Part shown: positions 1 through 8,006 of the stretch, piece after piece | Position numbering within the stretch: the first letter of the stretch is position 1 | Layout: each line of letters starts with the position of its first letter | The notes under the pieces: model-generated | What the model saw: only the letters and a program-made list of their open reading frames with translations | Database searches by the model: none | Told to the model about the DNA's origin: nothing | Assembly: GCA_963722555.1 (NCBI GenBank) | Contig: CAVRNQ010000006.1 | Location: forward strand, 248,001-312,000 | Origin: Bog-366 sp963722555 | Lineage (GTDB): Bacteria; Acidobacteriota; Terriglobia; UBA7540 | Reading direction: 5' to 3' | Length of the DNA stretch: 64,000 nt | Position numbers and translations under genes: made by a program

Positions 1-110
1 TAGCCCCGCGAGGGTGGCCCAAAAACTCGCAGAACCCTCTGGACCAGCCCGCCGCACCGGAACCATGGGTAAGCGCCCGGCAGGGTTATATGCGGCTCCC
101 AGCGCAAAAT

Positions 111-368
111 CTAACGGGGCGAGGCGGGGGGCACCTTTTTGGGGTTTCTTACCGCTTTTTTGCTCTGCCGCCAGCCCGCGCCCAGCTCGGCGGCGTGCCG
201 GTCGTCCGCCTTGCCCGGCAGGGGCAGGTCGAGGCCAGTGGGGGAGTCGCCGATGTTTTTCATGTCCATGTCCAATGGGCTGGGGCGGGGGCTGTCCTCC
301 ACGGCGGCAATGGCCATTTCCACGGCGGCTTCCACCGGCTTTCTTGGTTGTGGGTTTCTGGCCACCAT
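111..368 (-). CDS. small hypothetical protein, paralogue of 1420-1677
   Basis: An 85-residue protein of unknown function. The ATG at 368 is chosen because an AGGAG lies about 7 bases upstream; an in-frame ATG at 416 has no such site. Its first 50 residues parallel those of the protein at 1420-1677: both have a basic start containing QPRKP, then an A-I-A-A-[VI]-E helix, then a GLDLPLPG or SLDLPG motif. This shows a duplicated gene family inside the element. No known domain, signal peptide or membrane segment is seen. The C-terminal third looks low in complexity and may not be conserved. Confidence 0.5.
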   Translation of the reverse strand: MVARNPQPRKPVEAAVEMAIAAVEDSPRPSPLDMDMKNIGDSPTGLDLPLPGKADDRHAAELGAGWRQSKKAVRNPKKVPPASPR

Positions 369-555
369 TCCCTCTGCTCCTGGGCTACAACACATTGCCG
401 CTGCCCGCACCGGCAATGCAAGCGACCTGCCCGGACGTTGGACCGGGCTGCAGGCGGCTCACGGGCGGGCGAGGACGGGGCGGAGATCCAAGATTGCCTT
501 CTCGATCTGATTGCCCCGGACCGGATCCTGCGGGCTTGCCCCCCCCGATGCCTAT

Positions 556-702
556 CTACACGACCGCAATTTCCGCCGACGGCGTGTCAGGCTTGCTCGA
601 GAGAGTCGCCTCCATCGACGGTGGAGCCGCCTCGCCCGCCGGCGCACAGCCCGGCTTCGGGCTGACCGCCTCGATTGCGGCGAGCACCGCCTCTGCCGAC
701 TC
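556..702 (-). pseudogene. remnant or start-less third member of the small AIEA family
   Basis: An open frame beginning directly at the stop of the 701-952 gene encodes ESAEAVLAAIEAVSPKPG and continues to a TAG. It resembles the helix of the proteins at 111-368 and 1420-1677. No ATG lies near its start; a GTG within the helix is the only plausible early start. It may be a decayed copy, or a gene translated by coupling from its neighbour. Confidence 0.3.
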
Positions 703-952
703 AAGCCTTCTTCTGGCACCGGCAGTTGGCTAGTCCGAGCGGCGAAGAGCCGTAGAAGACTTCAGGCACCGCCTCCTTCTCCTCGTCGTCTGCTAGGTTG
801 GCGACTATCATGTTTCCCATGTATGCCATAAGGTGGTACCTCTTGTTGCATTTGAATCCGTTGCAGGCTGGGTCGGTGCAAGTCGCATCCTCCAGGCCCT
901 CTCGGCGGCGTATTTCTGCATCTTGCTTCTCCCGTAGCTCTTTCTCGTTCAT
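701..952 (-). CDS. small Cys-rich hypothetical protein
   Basis: An 83-residue protein preceded by a strong GGGAGG about 4 bases before the ATG. It has a charged helical start (residues 1-20), then CTDPACNGFKCNK with three cysteines followed by RYHLM, and a C-terminal CRCQ. This suggests a small metal-binding protein, but no family is recognised. It lies in the minus-strand run of the element and is followed directly by the 556-702 remnant. Confidence 0.55.
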   Translation of the reverse strand: MNEKELREKQDAEIRRREGLEDATCTDPACNGFKCNKRYHLMAYMGNMIVANLADDEEKEAVPEVFYGSSPLGLANCRCQKKA

Positions 953-1016
953 GTGTCCTCCCCATCATGGCTCGCGTGGCCTTTGATCGGTTCCCGGCCA
1001 TCAGGCATGATTTCGG

Positions 1017-1457
1017 TCAGCTTGCTGACCAGTTTCTCTCCGTCTGTTGATTCAAGTTAACGAGCACCTCCCTGGTGTAATACTGGAATTTATCGAAAAC
1101 TATGACGACCGGTTGTTCGGAGCAGTTAAAAACCCCTACCAAGATGTTTCCGTTCAGGCTGACATATACGGTGGGAGCGAGCATCAACTCCTTCGGCTCA
1201 TGTGTGCGGGCCTTGGTCTCCTGAAGATGCCGAGTGAGGAGCAGGGGCATTTCGTTCGCGGTGAAGGCGCCCGAGCCGGTCAGGGTTCGGGGGCCAGGTT
1301 CGGCCGTGCCTTTCAATGTCGCCAGCCGTTTCTGGGCCGCAGCCATGCCCGCGTGGAATGGCATCTCGCGAGCTTTGTTGGGGAGCCGCAAGTCTGATCT
1401 ACCTGAGTTGCTGTCGAGCTCAAGGTTTGCCCTCCTGACCGCGGCGGATTCGTCCAT
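1017..1457 (-). CDS. hypothetical protein
   Basis: About 146 residues from an ATG at 1457. The frame stays open further upstream to 1856, but that part runs antisense-like under other genes and has poor composition, so the internal start is preferred. The C-terminal half (PTVYVSLNGNILVGVFNCSE and onward) alternates hydrophobic residues like a small beta domain. It overlaps the end of the 1420-1677 gene by 38 bases in another frame, as is common in this compact arm. The ribosome binding site is weak. Function unknown. Confidence 0.4.
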   Translation of the reverse strand: MDESAAVRRANLELDSNSGRSDLRLPNKAREMPFHAGMAAAQKRLATLKGTAEPGPRTLTGSGAFTANEMPLLLTRHLQETKARTHEPKELMLAPTVYVSLNGNILVGVFNCSEQPVVIVFDKFQYYTREVLVNLNQQTERNWSAS

Positions 1458-1677
1458 GGGATCCGACGGACTGCTGTCGGGCGATGGCTGAGTTCCGGCG
1501 GTGCACCTCGCCCGCGGGACGGCCGCGTTCGCCTGGCAAGTCGAGGCTGGTGCGGTCAGGGCTGACCTTCGCCATTTCCGGGTCGTCGAGAGGATTGGGG
1601 CGGCCCTCGATGGCAGCGATGGCCAAGTCCACTGCGGATTGCTCTGGCTTTCTGGGTTGTGCTTTCCTGACCGCCAT
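1420..1677 (-). CDS. small hypothetical protein, paralogue of 111-368
   Basis: An 85-residue protein starting MAVRKAQPRKPEQSAVDLA. The start has a GGGGGG stretch about 8 bases upstream. It shares the QPRKP start, the AIAAIE helix and the SLDLPG motif with the protein at 111-368, so the two are paralogues. It sits just downstream of the 1702-2409 gene in the same transcriptional direction. Function unknown. Confidence 0.5.
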   Translation of the reverse strand: MAVRKAQPRKPEQSAVDLAIAAIEGRPNPLDDPEMAKVSPDRTSLDLPGERGRPAGEVHRRNSAIARQQSVGSHGRIRRGQEGKP

Positions 1678-1701
1678 TTGCTGATTCCCCCCGCTTCTCG
1701 G

Positions 1702-2409
1702 CTACTGCACATCGCCATTGCTCGTTGCGGCTGCGGTCTGTCCGGCCGCCGCGGCTGTGGCGGGGATTTCCTCCCCTCGCTCCTTCGTAATTGCAGAGGC
1801 TTCGTCGGAAGGCTGCGGGACCGGTTGAGCGACCGAGACGGAACCCGGCAAATCATCCGCAGGCTTGCCGACGAGATTGAAAATCACCAGCCCTTCCTCA
1901 CGCTGCTCGTGAGCGACACCAGAGGCGGTCACGATGCAGCCGATGAACCGGAGGATGGATTCGTGGGTGGTCAGGAGCTTCCCGAAACGCAGCCACACGT
2001 TCTTGGCCAGCTTCTCGGCGTTCGCCTCTCCCGGTTCCGAAATTGCCCCACTGGGCACATTACCGTTGTCGCCGACCAGGGTCTCGGCGTGCCGCGAAAC
2101 CAGCCTATCGGCCGTGCTGCGGGGGATGCCTTGCCGCCTGAGCCAACCGCGCCACTGGCCCAAGCGTCCGGGGCGGGACAGCAAGCACTTCATCTCGTGG
2201 AGCCTCTCCGCCAAGCTGGCGCGGATTTGGCGCAATGCTTTGGCGGTCGTCTTGCGGCTGGTGCTCAGGCGGGTGTGCTGGTTCCAGAGACTGCTGATTT
2301 CCTCCGTTAGCTGGGTTTCTATCTCGGTCCCTTCAAGTTGAGCAGCATCGGGCTGGACCTCGGCCTCCGGGATGAGAGCGTTTTCGACGACTTCAACCAT
2401 TGTGGCCAT
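1702..2409 (-). CDS. DUF3102-like element protein
   Basis: About 235 residues from ATG at 2409, which has GAGG seven bases upstream inside the tail of the preceding gene (17-base overlap, hence coupled). An upstream in-frame ATG at 2424 lacks this site. The middle shows SLAERLHEMKCLLSRPGRLG followed by QWRGWLRRQGIPRSTADRLV. This resembles, from memory, plasmid and phage proteins of the DUF3102 kind that end in a helix-turn-helix-like IPRSTADR motif. The C-terminus is Ala/Pro-rich. A role in element maintenance or replication is inferred only. Confidence 0.5.
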   Translation of the reverse strand: MATMVEVVENALIPEAEVQPDAAQLEGTEIETQLTEEISSLWNQHTRLSTSRKTTAKALRQIRASLAERLHEMKCLLSRPGRLGQWRGWLRRQGIPRSTADRLVSRHAETLVGDNGNVPSGAISEPGEANAEKLAKNVWLRFGKLLTTHESILRFIGCIVTASGVAHEQREEGLVIFNLVGKPADDLPGSVSVAQPVPQPSDEASAITKERGEEIPATAAAAGQTAAATSNGDVQ

Positions 2410-2791
2410 TTGCGTACCTCGCATCAGAAGTTGGGAGCAGAAGTCCGTGCATCGGAAGTTGCTCCTGATTATGAATCACGAAGTTCATTTCTTGTTTACC
2501 CGAATTGCGCCAGCAATCACCCCCCTGCATGAAGCGAACCTGCCCGGACCGCGAGCACCGCACTCGCTTGGGACGGTAGCGTGAGGGAAGGCTTGCCCTC
2601 CCCGCCAGCCTGTCCGTCAGCACAGCCTTCCCGTACGTGTGGGAAAGCTCGGCGGACAGGTGGATGAGGTATCTTTCCACCCGGAGAACCTCCCCGGCCG
2701 CCAAGGCAGCCATCCTGGAACCCAGCCTGCGCGCGCCCCCCATCCCGTCCTCCTTTGCCGCCTTGCGGCGACCCTTGGCGTAGGTCGCCAT
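2393..2791 (-). CDS. hypothetical protein downstream of the replication-type gene
   Basis: A 132-residue basic protein starting MATYAKGRRKAAKEDGMGG. Its ATG lies six bases after the stop of the 2798-3862 gene, so it is probably translated by coupling. Residues 25-55 form a plausible helix pair; the C-terminal half has poor composition and may be weakly conserved. No family recognised. Confidence 0.45.
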   Translation of the reverse strand: MATYAKGRRKAAKEDGMGGARRLGSRMAALAAGEVLRVERYLIHLSAELSHTYGKAVLTDRLAGRASLPSRYRPKRVRCSRSGQVRFMQGGDCWRNSGKQEMNFVIHNQEQLPMHGLLLPTSDARYANGHNG

Positions 2792-2797
2792 CCTGTT

Positions 2798-3862
2798 TCA
2801 GTCTTCCAATCCGGACAAGTCCCAGGGGAGGGCGTCCGCCTTGGGCTCGACCCTGAAATCCTCATCGTCGGGACCGGGCTCGGCGGGCTGGCTCTTTTTG
2901 GCGGCCGCCTGCGCCTTGTTCTGCTCCAGGCGTTCCATTCCGTCCCGCAGGTGCTCCAGCACGGACTTGAGATAGGCAAACGGGTGGCCGGCTTCGCCTA
3001 TCTTCTTCGCCCATCTGGAATCGGGCGTCAGGGCGAAGCCGAGCAGGTCGCCAAGGTCGGGGTTGTCCTTTAGCAGGCCGTCAAACTTCCTGATGTCGGC
3101 GGGAGACGGAGCCTTCCCGAGGAAGCCGGAGAACATACCTGCGAGCCTGACGGCTTCTTCCGTGGGGGGGTTGGCGGGGTCCGGGGGGGATTTCGTAACG
3201 GAGGTCTTGGGCTCGGCGGGAGGCTCCACGGGCCGGACGGGTCTCTTGGGCTTGGGCTCCACGGGATAGACGGGAGCAGGCTTCACGGGAAGCATCGCTT
3301 CCGCTCCAGGTATCCCGCTTATGGCCTTGGCATAGGCTGTCCATCCATCTCCAGGCTTTCCTGTCTCAGGATTCCCTGTTAGAGAATTGGCTACGGCGGC
3401 AGCAGCAGCGCTGCTGTTCTCTCTAGCTGATTCTTTAACTGGTTCACTAACTGGTTTACCTGTCATCCTGACACCTTGGGAATCCAAATTGACACTTTGC
3501 AAAGTTTCATCCTGACACCTTGGGAATTCCGATATGACACCTTGGGAATGTCCCAAAGTTTCATCCTGACACCTTGGAAACTTGGAGAGGTCTATCCTGT
3601 ATTCGACTGTCGGCTTGCCGCCGTGCTTGGTGGGATGCCTTCTTCCCGTGTCTATGACAAGCCCTGGATTGAGCAAGTCCGGGAGCGCACGCCACGCCGT
3701 GCTCTCGCTTATCCCGCAATGCTCTGCCAGATTCGGGATTGATTCCCAGATTCCCGTCCCGTCGTCGTGCGCCCTGTTCGCCATGGCCATCAGAAGATTC
3801 CAGGCGGGGGCTTCTATGCAGCCGGGGCTTTCCATTATTTCCCGTATGACTTTGAGTGACAT
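2798..3862 (-). CDS. helix-turn-helix replication-initiator-like protein with internal iterons
   Basis: A 354-residue protein. Residues 1-95 form a winged-helix-like domain: MSLKVIREIMESPGCIEAPA, then IPNLAEHCGISESTAWRALP and a basic wing. This is the layout of phage O-type and plasmid replication initiators. A Pro/Lys/Glu-rich linker (about 165-230) leads to a C-terminal helical region (about 235-320) ending in an acidic tail. GGGGAG six bases before the ATG fixes the start. Codons about 95-131 contain five direct repeats of TGACACCTTGG at 21-32 base spacing, and a duplicated FPRCQDETL peptide results from them. Binding sites placed inside an initiator gene recall the lambda O gene origin; the functional reading is inference. 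No ATPase motif is visible. Confidence 0.6.
   Translation of the reverse strand: MSLKVIREIMESPGCIEAPAWNLLMAMANRAHDDGTGIWESIPNLAEHCGISESTAWRALPDLLNPGLVIDTGRRHPTKHGGKPTVEYRIDLSKFPRCQDETLGHSQGVISEFPRCQDETLQSVNLDSQGVRMTGKPVSEPVKESARENSSAAAAAVANSLTGNPETGKPGDGWTAYAKAISGIPGAEAMLPVKPAPVYPVEPKPKRPVRPVEPPAEPKTSVTKSPPDPANPPTEEAVRLAGMFSGFLGKAPSPADIRKFDGLLKDNPDLGDLLGFALTPDSRWAKKIGEAGHPFAYLKSVLEHLRDGMERLEQNKAQAAAKKSQPAEPGPDDEDFRVEPKADALPWDLSGLED
3469..3577. repeat. five iteron-like direct repeats (candidate origin)
   Basis: TGACACCTTGG occurs at 3469, 3513, 3535 and 3567, with a two-mismatch copy (TGACACTTTGC) at 3490. Spacings are 21, 23, 22 and 32 bases. Three copies carry an upstream TTTCATCC or TCATCC extension. 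Immediately beside them (3430-3462) is a weaker-GC stretch holding AACTGGTT twice. All lie inside the replication-initiator-like gene, as in lambdoid origins. Confidence 0.55.
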
Positions 3863-3938
3863 ATCGCTCCCCGTTTCCCCGGCCGCTCGTCTCCGGTCTG
3901 AAAGTGTTTGTCTGCAAGGTTCTTGGTTTTGGTTTCGC

Positions 3939-4154
3939 TCATTGCTCTTTCACCCCCGGCGTCTGGGGCGTCTTGTGGTATCCGCCCACGCGGTTGGGCA
4001 TCCCAAACTCTTTGCGGATTTGGTAGACCCGAACTTTCCCGATTCCCACCATCGCCCCGATTTCTTTGTAGCTTAGGCTGGGGTTTCGCAGCAGAGCCAA
4101 GACCCTGGACTTGAACTCCGCCCGCTTTTTCAGTAGTTCTTCGTATGCCGTCAT
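3939..4154 (-). CDS. small helix-turn-helix DNA-binding protein
   Basis: A 71-residue protein from ATG at 4154 with GGGAGG six bases upstream; the longer frame to 4295 has no ribosome binding site. LLRNPSLSYKEIGAMVGIGK followed by VRVYQIRKEFG is a clear HTH of the resolvase/sigma-like kind. It is paralogous to the plus-strand protein at 14474-14680 (same length class, same Y-x-EI-x-x-x-x-G-I-x-x-x-x-VYQ pattern). It lies upstream of the replication-type gene and may regulate it. Confidence 0.6.
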   Translation of the reverse strand: MTAYEELLKKRAEFKSRVLALLRNPSLSYKEIGAMVGIGKVRVYQIRKEFGMPNRVGGYHKTPQTPGVKEQ

Positions 4155-4455
4155 AACAACCTCCCTAAAGAGTAAAATTTCTGTCCCTACTAATACCCCC
4201 GTAGTCGGGAAATCATGCTCGCCGGGGGGCCCCCAAGGGGGAAAACAAGCCCGCAGGCGCATGGATATTGGGGATGGTGTCTTTTGGCGAAACAACCGAA
4301 GGGGGTCTCGAACCCTGCGGGGAGATTTGGCTTTACTACATGAAAAGGGTTCTTTTTCCCGGCGAGGCCCGGAAGAGTTCCCCGACTTTCGGTATTATAG
4401 GTAGAGTGACTTGCTCGGTTGCTCTGTTAGGTTCTTGTTTTGGTTTCGATGAGAA
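4155..4455. other. intergenic, no supported gene
   Basis: About 300 bases upstream of the minus-strand HTH gene. Several short frames cross it on both strands, but none has a ribosome binding site or a coherent sequence. It probably holds the leftward promoter; no clear -10/-35 pair could be fixed. Confidence 0.4.
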
Positions 4456-4494
4456 GGGGGAAGCGGCCAGCCTACGCCGTTTCCCCCTTTTCTT
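4456..4494 (+). terminator. rho-independent terminator
   Basis: GGGGGAAGCGG (4456-4466) pairs with CCGTTTCCCCC (4477-4487) with one G-T pair, loop of ten bases, followed by TTTTCTT. It reads rightward. No gene that would need it is visible on the plus strand upstream; it may insulate the tRNA-like sequence and rightward operon. Confidence 0.5.
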
Positions 4495-4549
4495 ATTGGT
4501 TGGGGATTTGGTTGGGGATTCCTTCCCAATCCAGCTAAAAAACCCTGCT

Positions 4550-4618
4550 GACCCGTAGATTCCTTCGTAGAGCAACTGACTCTTGAGTAGGTTGGGGGTT
4601 TGATTCCCTCACGGCTCA
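4550..4618 (+). tRNA. degenerate tRNA-Lys(CTT)-like sequence
   Basis: GACCCGT (4550-4556) pairs with ACGGCTC (4611-4617) in six of seven positions. TAGAGCAACTGACTCTTGA and GTAGGTTGGGGGTTTGATTC match the central and T-arm parts of a tRNA-Lys with anticodon CTT. About three or four bases are missing on the 3' side of the anticodon stem, the 5' side of the D stem is altered, and CCA is not encoded. It is therefore a tRNA pseudogene, an attachment-site remnant or a strongly diverged mobile-element tRNA. Confidence 0.45.
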
Positions 4619-4786
4619 CGCTATTTCCGAAATTATCGCAAAAACCACCGCAAATTGAGAATTCTCACTACGCAACATGATTAGTGTACAGGCACAAAAA
4701 TCCTTCCGGGAAGGTGCCCGGCGAAAGCGTGCTGTAGATGAGGGGAATGGTCAAGCGAGCCTCGCTAACCAAGCAGGAGGAATGAC

Positions 4787-4996
4787 ATGATTAAGAAGTG
4801 CATCGTGTTGCAGCCGGTAACTACGCATTTCTTAATCACGCTCACTCTCTCTTTTCTCCAGCCGTCCTCCTGGTGGGTTGGGGGGCTGGTCGCCCAGCCC
4901 CGTTGTCCGGTCTTACTTGATGAATTCGGGGTCGTGCGTGACACCCATGACGAAATTAATCATGCAGATGTCGCAGAACGGGTATTTCTGGTCTGA
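4787..4996 (+). pseudogene. truncated copy of the MIKKCI gene family (start only)
   Basis: A perfect AGGAGG lies six bases before an ATG encoding MIKKCIV, the same start as the zinc protein at 15014 and like MKKCIC at 5542 on the minus strand. After residue 7 the frame departs from the family and runs antisense over the real minus-strand frame at 4913-5113. Only the initiation region looks ancestral. Confidence 0.35.
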
Positions 4997-5113
4997 GGTC
5001 GGTCGCAGCATCTTCGCCGGTCTGCCGCACGGCTTCCCACGCTCGCCCAGACAGCCCGTCGGCTCGCCCCCGGGGATGTCGCAGCCGTCGCACTCGCACC
5101 AAGCCCCGTAGGC
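4913..5113 (-). pseudogene. in-frame Cys-rich continuation of the 5114-5542 gene beyond a TAA
   Basis: Directly after the TAA of the upstream gene, in the same frame, 66 further codons stay open and look genuinely coding: WCECDGCDIPGGEPTGCLGE, then GKPCGRPAK, then KYPFCDICMINFVMGV, ending in its own TAA. It repeats the C-x2-C zinc modules of the upstream protein. No start codon exists before an internal ATG at residue 35. Either a nonsense mutation or error split one gene, or the TAA is read through. Confidence 0.45.
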
Positions 5114-5542
5114 TTAGAACGCATAGGGATTGGAATTGTCGGGATAGTGCTCTTTCACGAACGCTTGCACCTTATGCTGATGGTTGGCGCCTTCCTGGCC
5201 GAACAAGATTAGCTCGTCGTCGAAATAGCGGTAGGCGACGGGGGGCATCCCGTTTCCCGTGGCTGCCTGCTTGTGCTCGTCGCAGATGAAGATGCTCTCC
5301 TCCCCGTCCATGAGCGGCTCGACGACCGTGGTGGGGGGTTCGTCACAGCCGTCATAGGCGCAGCACGGGTTCTCCAACGGGCTGCACGGGATGTCCGTGC
5401 CCACATAGCTCAGGTCCCTCTGCTTCAGCGCAACGTGCCCGATATGGTATTCGCAGAAGGTGTGCTCGGGAAGCGTGTCGGCGGGACCGCCGGGCTTCTT
5501 CCAAACGGGCCTGTCGCAGTTCTTGCAGATGCATTTTTTCAT
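5114..5542 (-). CDS. zinc-module protein of the MKKCI family
   Basis: A 142-residue protein from ATG at 5542, with AGGAGA six bases upstream; the longer frame to 5596 lacks a site. It opens MKKCICKNCDRPVWKK, then HTFCEYHIGH, then CCAYDGCDEPP and FICDEHKQA. These C-x2-C and C-x2-H pairs suggest two treble-clef-like zinc modules of the kind seen in phage and plasmid proteins. It is paralogous to the plus-strand protein at 15014-15502. The reading frame continues past the TAA with a third zinc module (4913-5113). Function unknown. Confidence 0.55.
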   Translation of the reverse strand: MKKCICKNCDRPVWKKPGGPADTLPEHTFCEYHIGHVALKQRDLSYVGTDIPCSPLENPCCAYDGCDEPPTTVVEPLMDGEESIFICDEHKQAATGNGMPPVAYRYFDDELILFGQEGANHQHKVQAFVKEHYPDNSNPYAF

Positions 5543-5619
5543 GCTGATTCTCCTATGCCGCCCCGGCAACCCTGCGGCCGGTTGGGGGAGTCGCAAGACC
5601 CCCGGGTTGTCGATAGTCC

Positions 5620-5865
5620 CTATAAAAATATTCTGACATTAGATTCTTGCCCATTCCCGGTGTCAATATAGGACTCCATAAGCCTGGCCAGGATGGCCTT
5701 GCTTCTTGTGGTTGGGTCATATTTCAAGCCCGTCACCGTGTTCGCCCCAAAGAAGGTGACAAACTCAGCCGAGTCCTTGCAGGTCAGGTTCATCAAGATG
5801 GAGAGCTTGGCATTGCACGGCTGGCGACCCTTCTTGTCCGTAACGCCATGCTTCCCCTTGGTCAT
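5620..5865 (-). CDS. small hypothetical protein
   Basis: An 81-residue protein, MTKGKHGVTDKKGRQPCNAK at the start, with TGGAGAAG just upstream of the ATG. The body (FVTFFGANTVTGLKYDPTTR) looks well folded, and the end is helical. No family recognised. It is the first gene of the 4913-5865 minus-strand pair, separated from the zinc protein by 77 bases. Confidence 0.5.
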   Translation of the reverse strand: MTKGKHGVTDKKGRQPCNAKLSILMNLTCKDSAEFVTFFGANTVTGLKYDPTTRSKAILARLMESYIDTGNGQESNVRIFL

Positions 5866-6817
5866 ACTTCTCCACTGACCATGGTCCCTCGCAAAGCAGA
5901 CTCCCCGACCGAGCGCACGCTTAGATTCCTTGTCTCCAGCTACCTGTGCGCGTCCCAGTCGGGTCCCGGAAGATGCCCTGGAAGATGCGGGCTATGATGT
6001 TTGAGCTTATGGACGACCAGCATCGGGCTGGAGTATTCACCTGGAGCCTCACGGCTCCCCAATCGAGGGCCTACAGGCCAGGAACCTGCTGACCCTCAGC
6101 TTCCCTACCACCGGCAAATCATCGAGGTCCAGCGCCAGCATGGACCCATGACGCAGAAGGCAATCGCGGCCGCCGAGGGAATCGCGGAAACTCCGTGCGG
6201 TCCTCTCTTGCGCCCCAGGCAGCCAGGGGCGGCGGTGGTGCCAAGTCCATTCCAAGGATCGCCCGGCCAGGCGCGGCCGGGAGGGCCATGCGGATGGCCG
6301 CAGGATGCGGCCCTTTAAGATCTGGGGGGTACACACAGCGCAGGCATGGCGCTGGCGGTTCGCGGGGAATGGCCGGCGGGGAGTCCCACGCGATAGAGGC
6401 CGATACCTCGAGGCTGCGACCGGCCACCAAGCCCATGGCGCCGGCGCTTGCCGGCGCATCCCGCTGGCCGAGAGCCGGAAAAATGCGACAGAATCCGCCC
6501 ATGGATATCCTTCGGCCCATGGCGGTCTTGTGTGGACGCAGTGAGATTCCGCAAAATGCCGGCTTTCCCCATGCTGGTGATGGGGCTGGTCTTTGGCATC
6601 GGCGGCAATGGCATGACCGCCACGTCCTCAGGTCACTGGGCGTCCAGAGTTCCGCTGCTTGGAAATGTTCTGCTGGTGCCTGATCCAGGTGTGGCGCAAG
6701 CGCGGCAAAGGTGAGCACCATCGTTACCGCGCTGTTGATCCGCAAATAGAGGAGGCGGGCGGCGAATCCCGCTGATCCAGGCTCGATACTCCGAGGGCGA
6801 AGCACCTTCAAGTCAGA
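5866..6817. other. 950 bases without a supported gene; possible decayed ORF on the plus strand
   Basis: Long GC-rich frames exist on both strands but lack ribosome binding sites and have noise-like composition. One plus-strand stretch reads coherently only with a frame change: FELMDDQHRAGVFTWSLTAP (about 6000-6060), then LPYHRQIIEVQRQHGPMTQK (about 6098-6157). This may be the remnant of a gene. Confidence 0.35.
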
Positions 6818-7699
6818 TTACACAGACCGGGATTCTTTCCCCAAAGGAGCGGCTGCCACCACTGGTTTGTCGCCTGTGGGCGGGAGCGGCTCAGGGGGCG
6901 CTGCCGCCGCTGGCTTTTCTGGTCTGCGAACCATGTGCCCTGAGCCACGTTTGCGAAAACCCCAACGAACCACGTTTCTCTCCGCCATTTCCGCATCAAA
7001 TGCCTCTTTTTCCACCGTGGTGGCGAACCAATGCTCAACATTGAAGCTTGTTTTGCCGTAATACCCCTCATGGGTCACCAGAACGCTGCCATCGGCGAAG
7101 GTGTAGCGCACCTCCGGCGTTCCATCGTACATACCGTGCTCAGCGTGCTCGACCTTTACCGCCAGCGCCCGCAGCACGGCGATGTTTTGTTGACGCACCA
7201 CATGCTCTTTCCTCGCCTCATTCCTGTCGTCAACCTCTTGCATCGCTTTGTCAACGCCTTCCTCCCCGAGGACAGTCCTCGCACGCTCAATACGCTTTAT
7301 ACCGAACGCCATCGTGCGATACTCAGAACTCCCCAACACGCCAAAATCCACCCTCTTCTGGTGGAGATACGAAAGCTCGTCATACCAGAATTTCACGATT
7401 TGTTTCAGTTCATGCCTCGTGGGGATGAACCCCGTAACCTCCCGCCCCTCTTCGCCGTTGACCTCCTCCACGTGGCCAAGTACCGCACCGCCAATCGATT
7501 TCGGCATGAGCGCGGCGTTGTCCGCATTGGAGACCACCGTTCGCTTCTTTCTTTCCGCCTCCCTGGCAGCTTCCTCTTCTGCCTCTTTTGCGGTCTTGGC
7601 GGCTTTGGCAACTGGGTCCTTATCAATTGCGGCAGGCGCATCCTGCTCCGCCGGCAAATCCTCAGTGAATTTCAGCCAGTACTCTTCTGCTTTGGTCAT
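6818..7699 (-). CDS. hypothetical protein
   Basis: A 293-residue protein from ATG at 7699, with AGGAGA six bases upstream; 29 further upstream codons are open but unsupported. It starts MTKAEEYWLKFTEDLPAEQD, then a coiled-coil-like Ala/Glu/Lys stretch (about 28-55), a helical core with FIPTRHELKQIVKFWYDELS, and a beta-rich region (YTFADGSVLVTHEGYYGKTS) near residues 205-225. The Pro-rich tail is low complexity. No known family. It overlaps the preceding 7662-7922 gene by 38 bases, so both are probably in one transcript. Confidence 0.55.
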   Translation of the reverse strand: MTKAEEYWLKFTEDLPAEQDAPAAIDKDPVAKAAKTAKEAEEEAAREAERKKRTVVSNADNAALMPKSIGGAVLGHVEEVNGEEGREVTGFIPTRHELKQIVKFWYDELSYLHQKRVDFGVLGSSEYRTMAFGIKRIERARTVLGEEGVDKAMQEVDDRNEARKEHVVRQQNIAVLRALAVKVEHAEHGMYDGTPEVRYTFADGSVLVTHEGYYGKTSFNVEHWFATTVEKEAFDAEMAERNVVRWGFRKRGSGHMVRRPEKPAAAAPPEPLPPTGDKPVVAAAPLGKESRSV

Positions 7700-7922
7700 T
7701 TCGTTCTCCTTTTCGTGAGTTGTCTTTCCGAACCGCCTTAAACGCCCTCCCCCGCCGCCATCGGTGCGTGAACTTGCCTGAGCCACCCCAATGACGTTCT
7801 GCTACCTCACTAATACTGCCTGGCAGGGCAGGATTGACCTCGGGCCGCAACTTCTTTTTGCTTTGACCCGCTGCGCTACTGGGTAGCCACCCTGCCAACC
7901 GCTTCGTTTTTGCATTGCCCAT
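7662..7922 (-). CDS. small basic hypothetical protein
   Basis: An 86-residue, strongly basic protein beginning MGNAKTKRLAGWLPSSAAGQ. AGGAGG stands three bases before the ATG. The end overlaps the start of the 6818-7699 gene. No motif recognised; the charge suggests nucleic-acid contact. Confidence 0.45.
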   Translation of the reverse strand: MGNAKTKRLAGWLPSSAAGQSKKKLRPEVNPALPGSISEVAERHWGGSGKFTHRWRRGRAFKAVRKDNSRKGERNDQSRRVLAEIH

Positions 7923-8006
7923 GTCCTCCTGGTATTTCTATTCCCGGATCTTTGGTTCCGTTGCCGCTGGGCGGCAATGTGCCGCCCCTTTTCCAGCACC
8001 GCTCCA

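Noticed and set aside
4395..4619. minus-strand frame beginning MSREGIKPPTYSRV
   Set aside because: Antisense translation of a tRNA T arm; it helped reveal the tRNA-Lys-like sequence.
6119..6811. 230-codon minus-strand frame
   Set aside because: No ribosome binding site, Pro/Ala/Arg-rich noise, no conserved motif; overlapping frames on the other strand are equally open.
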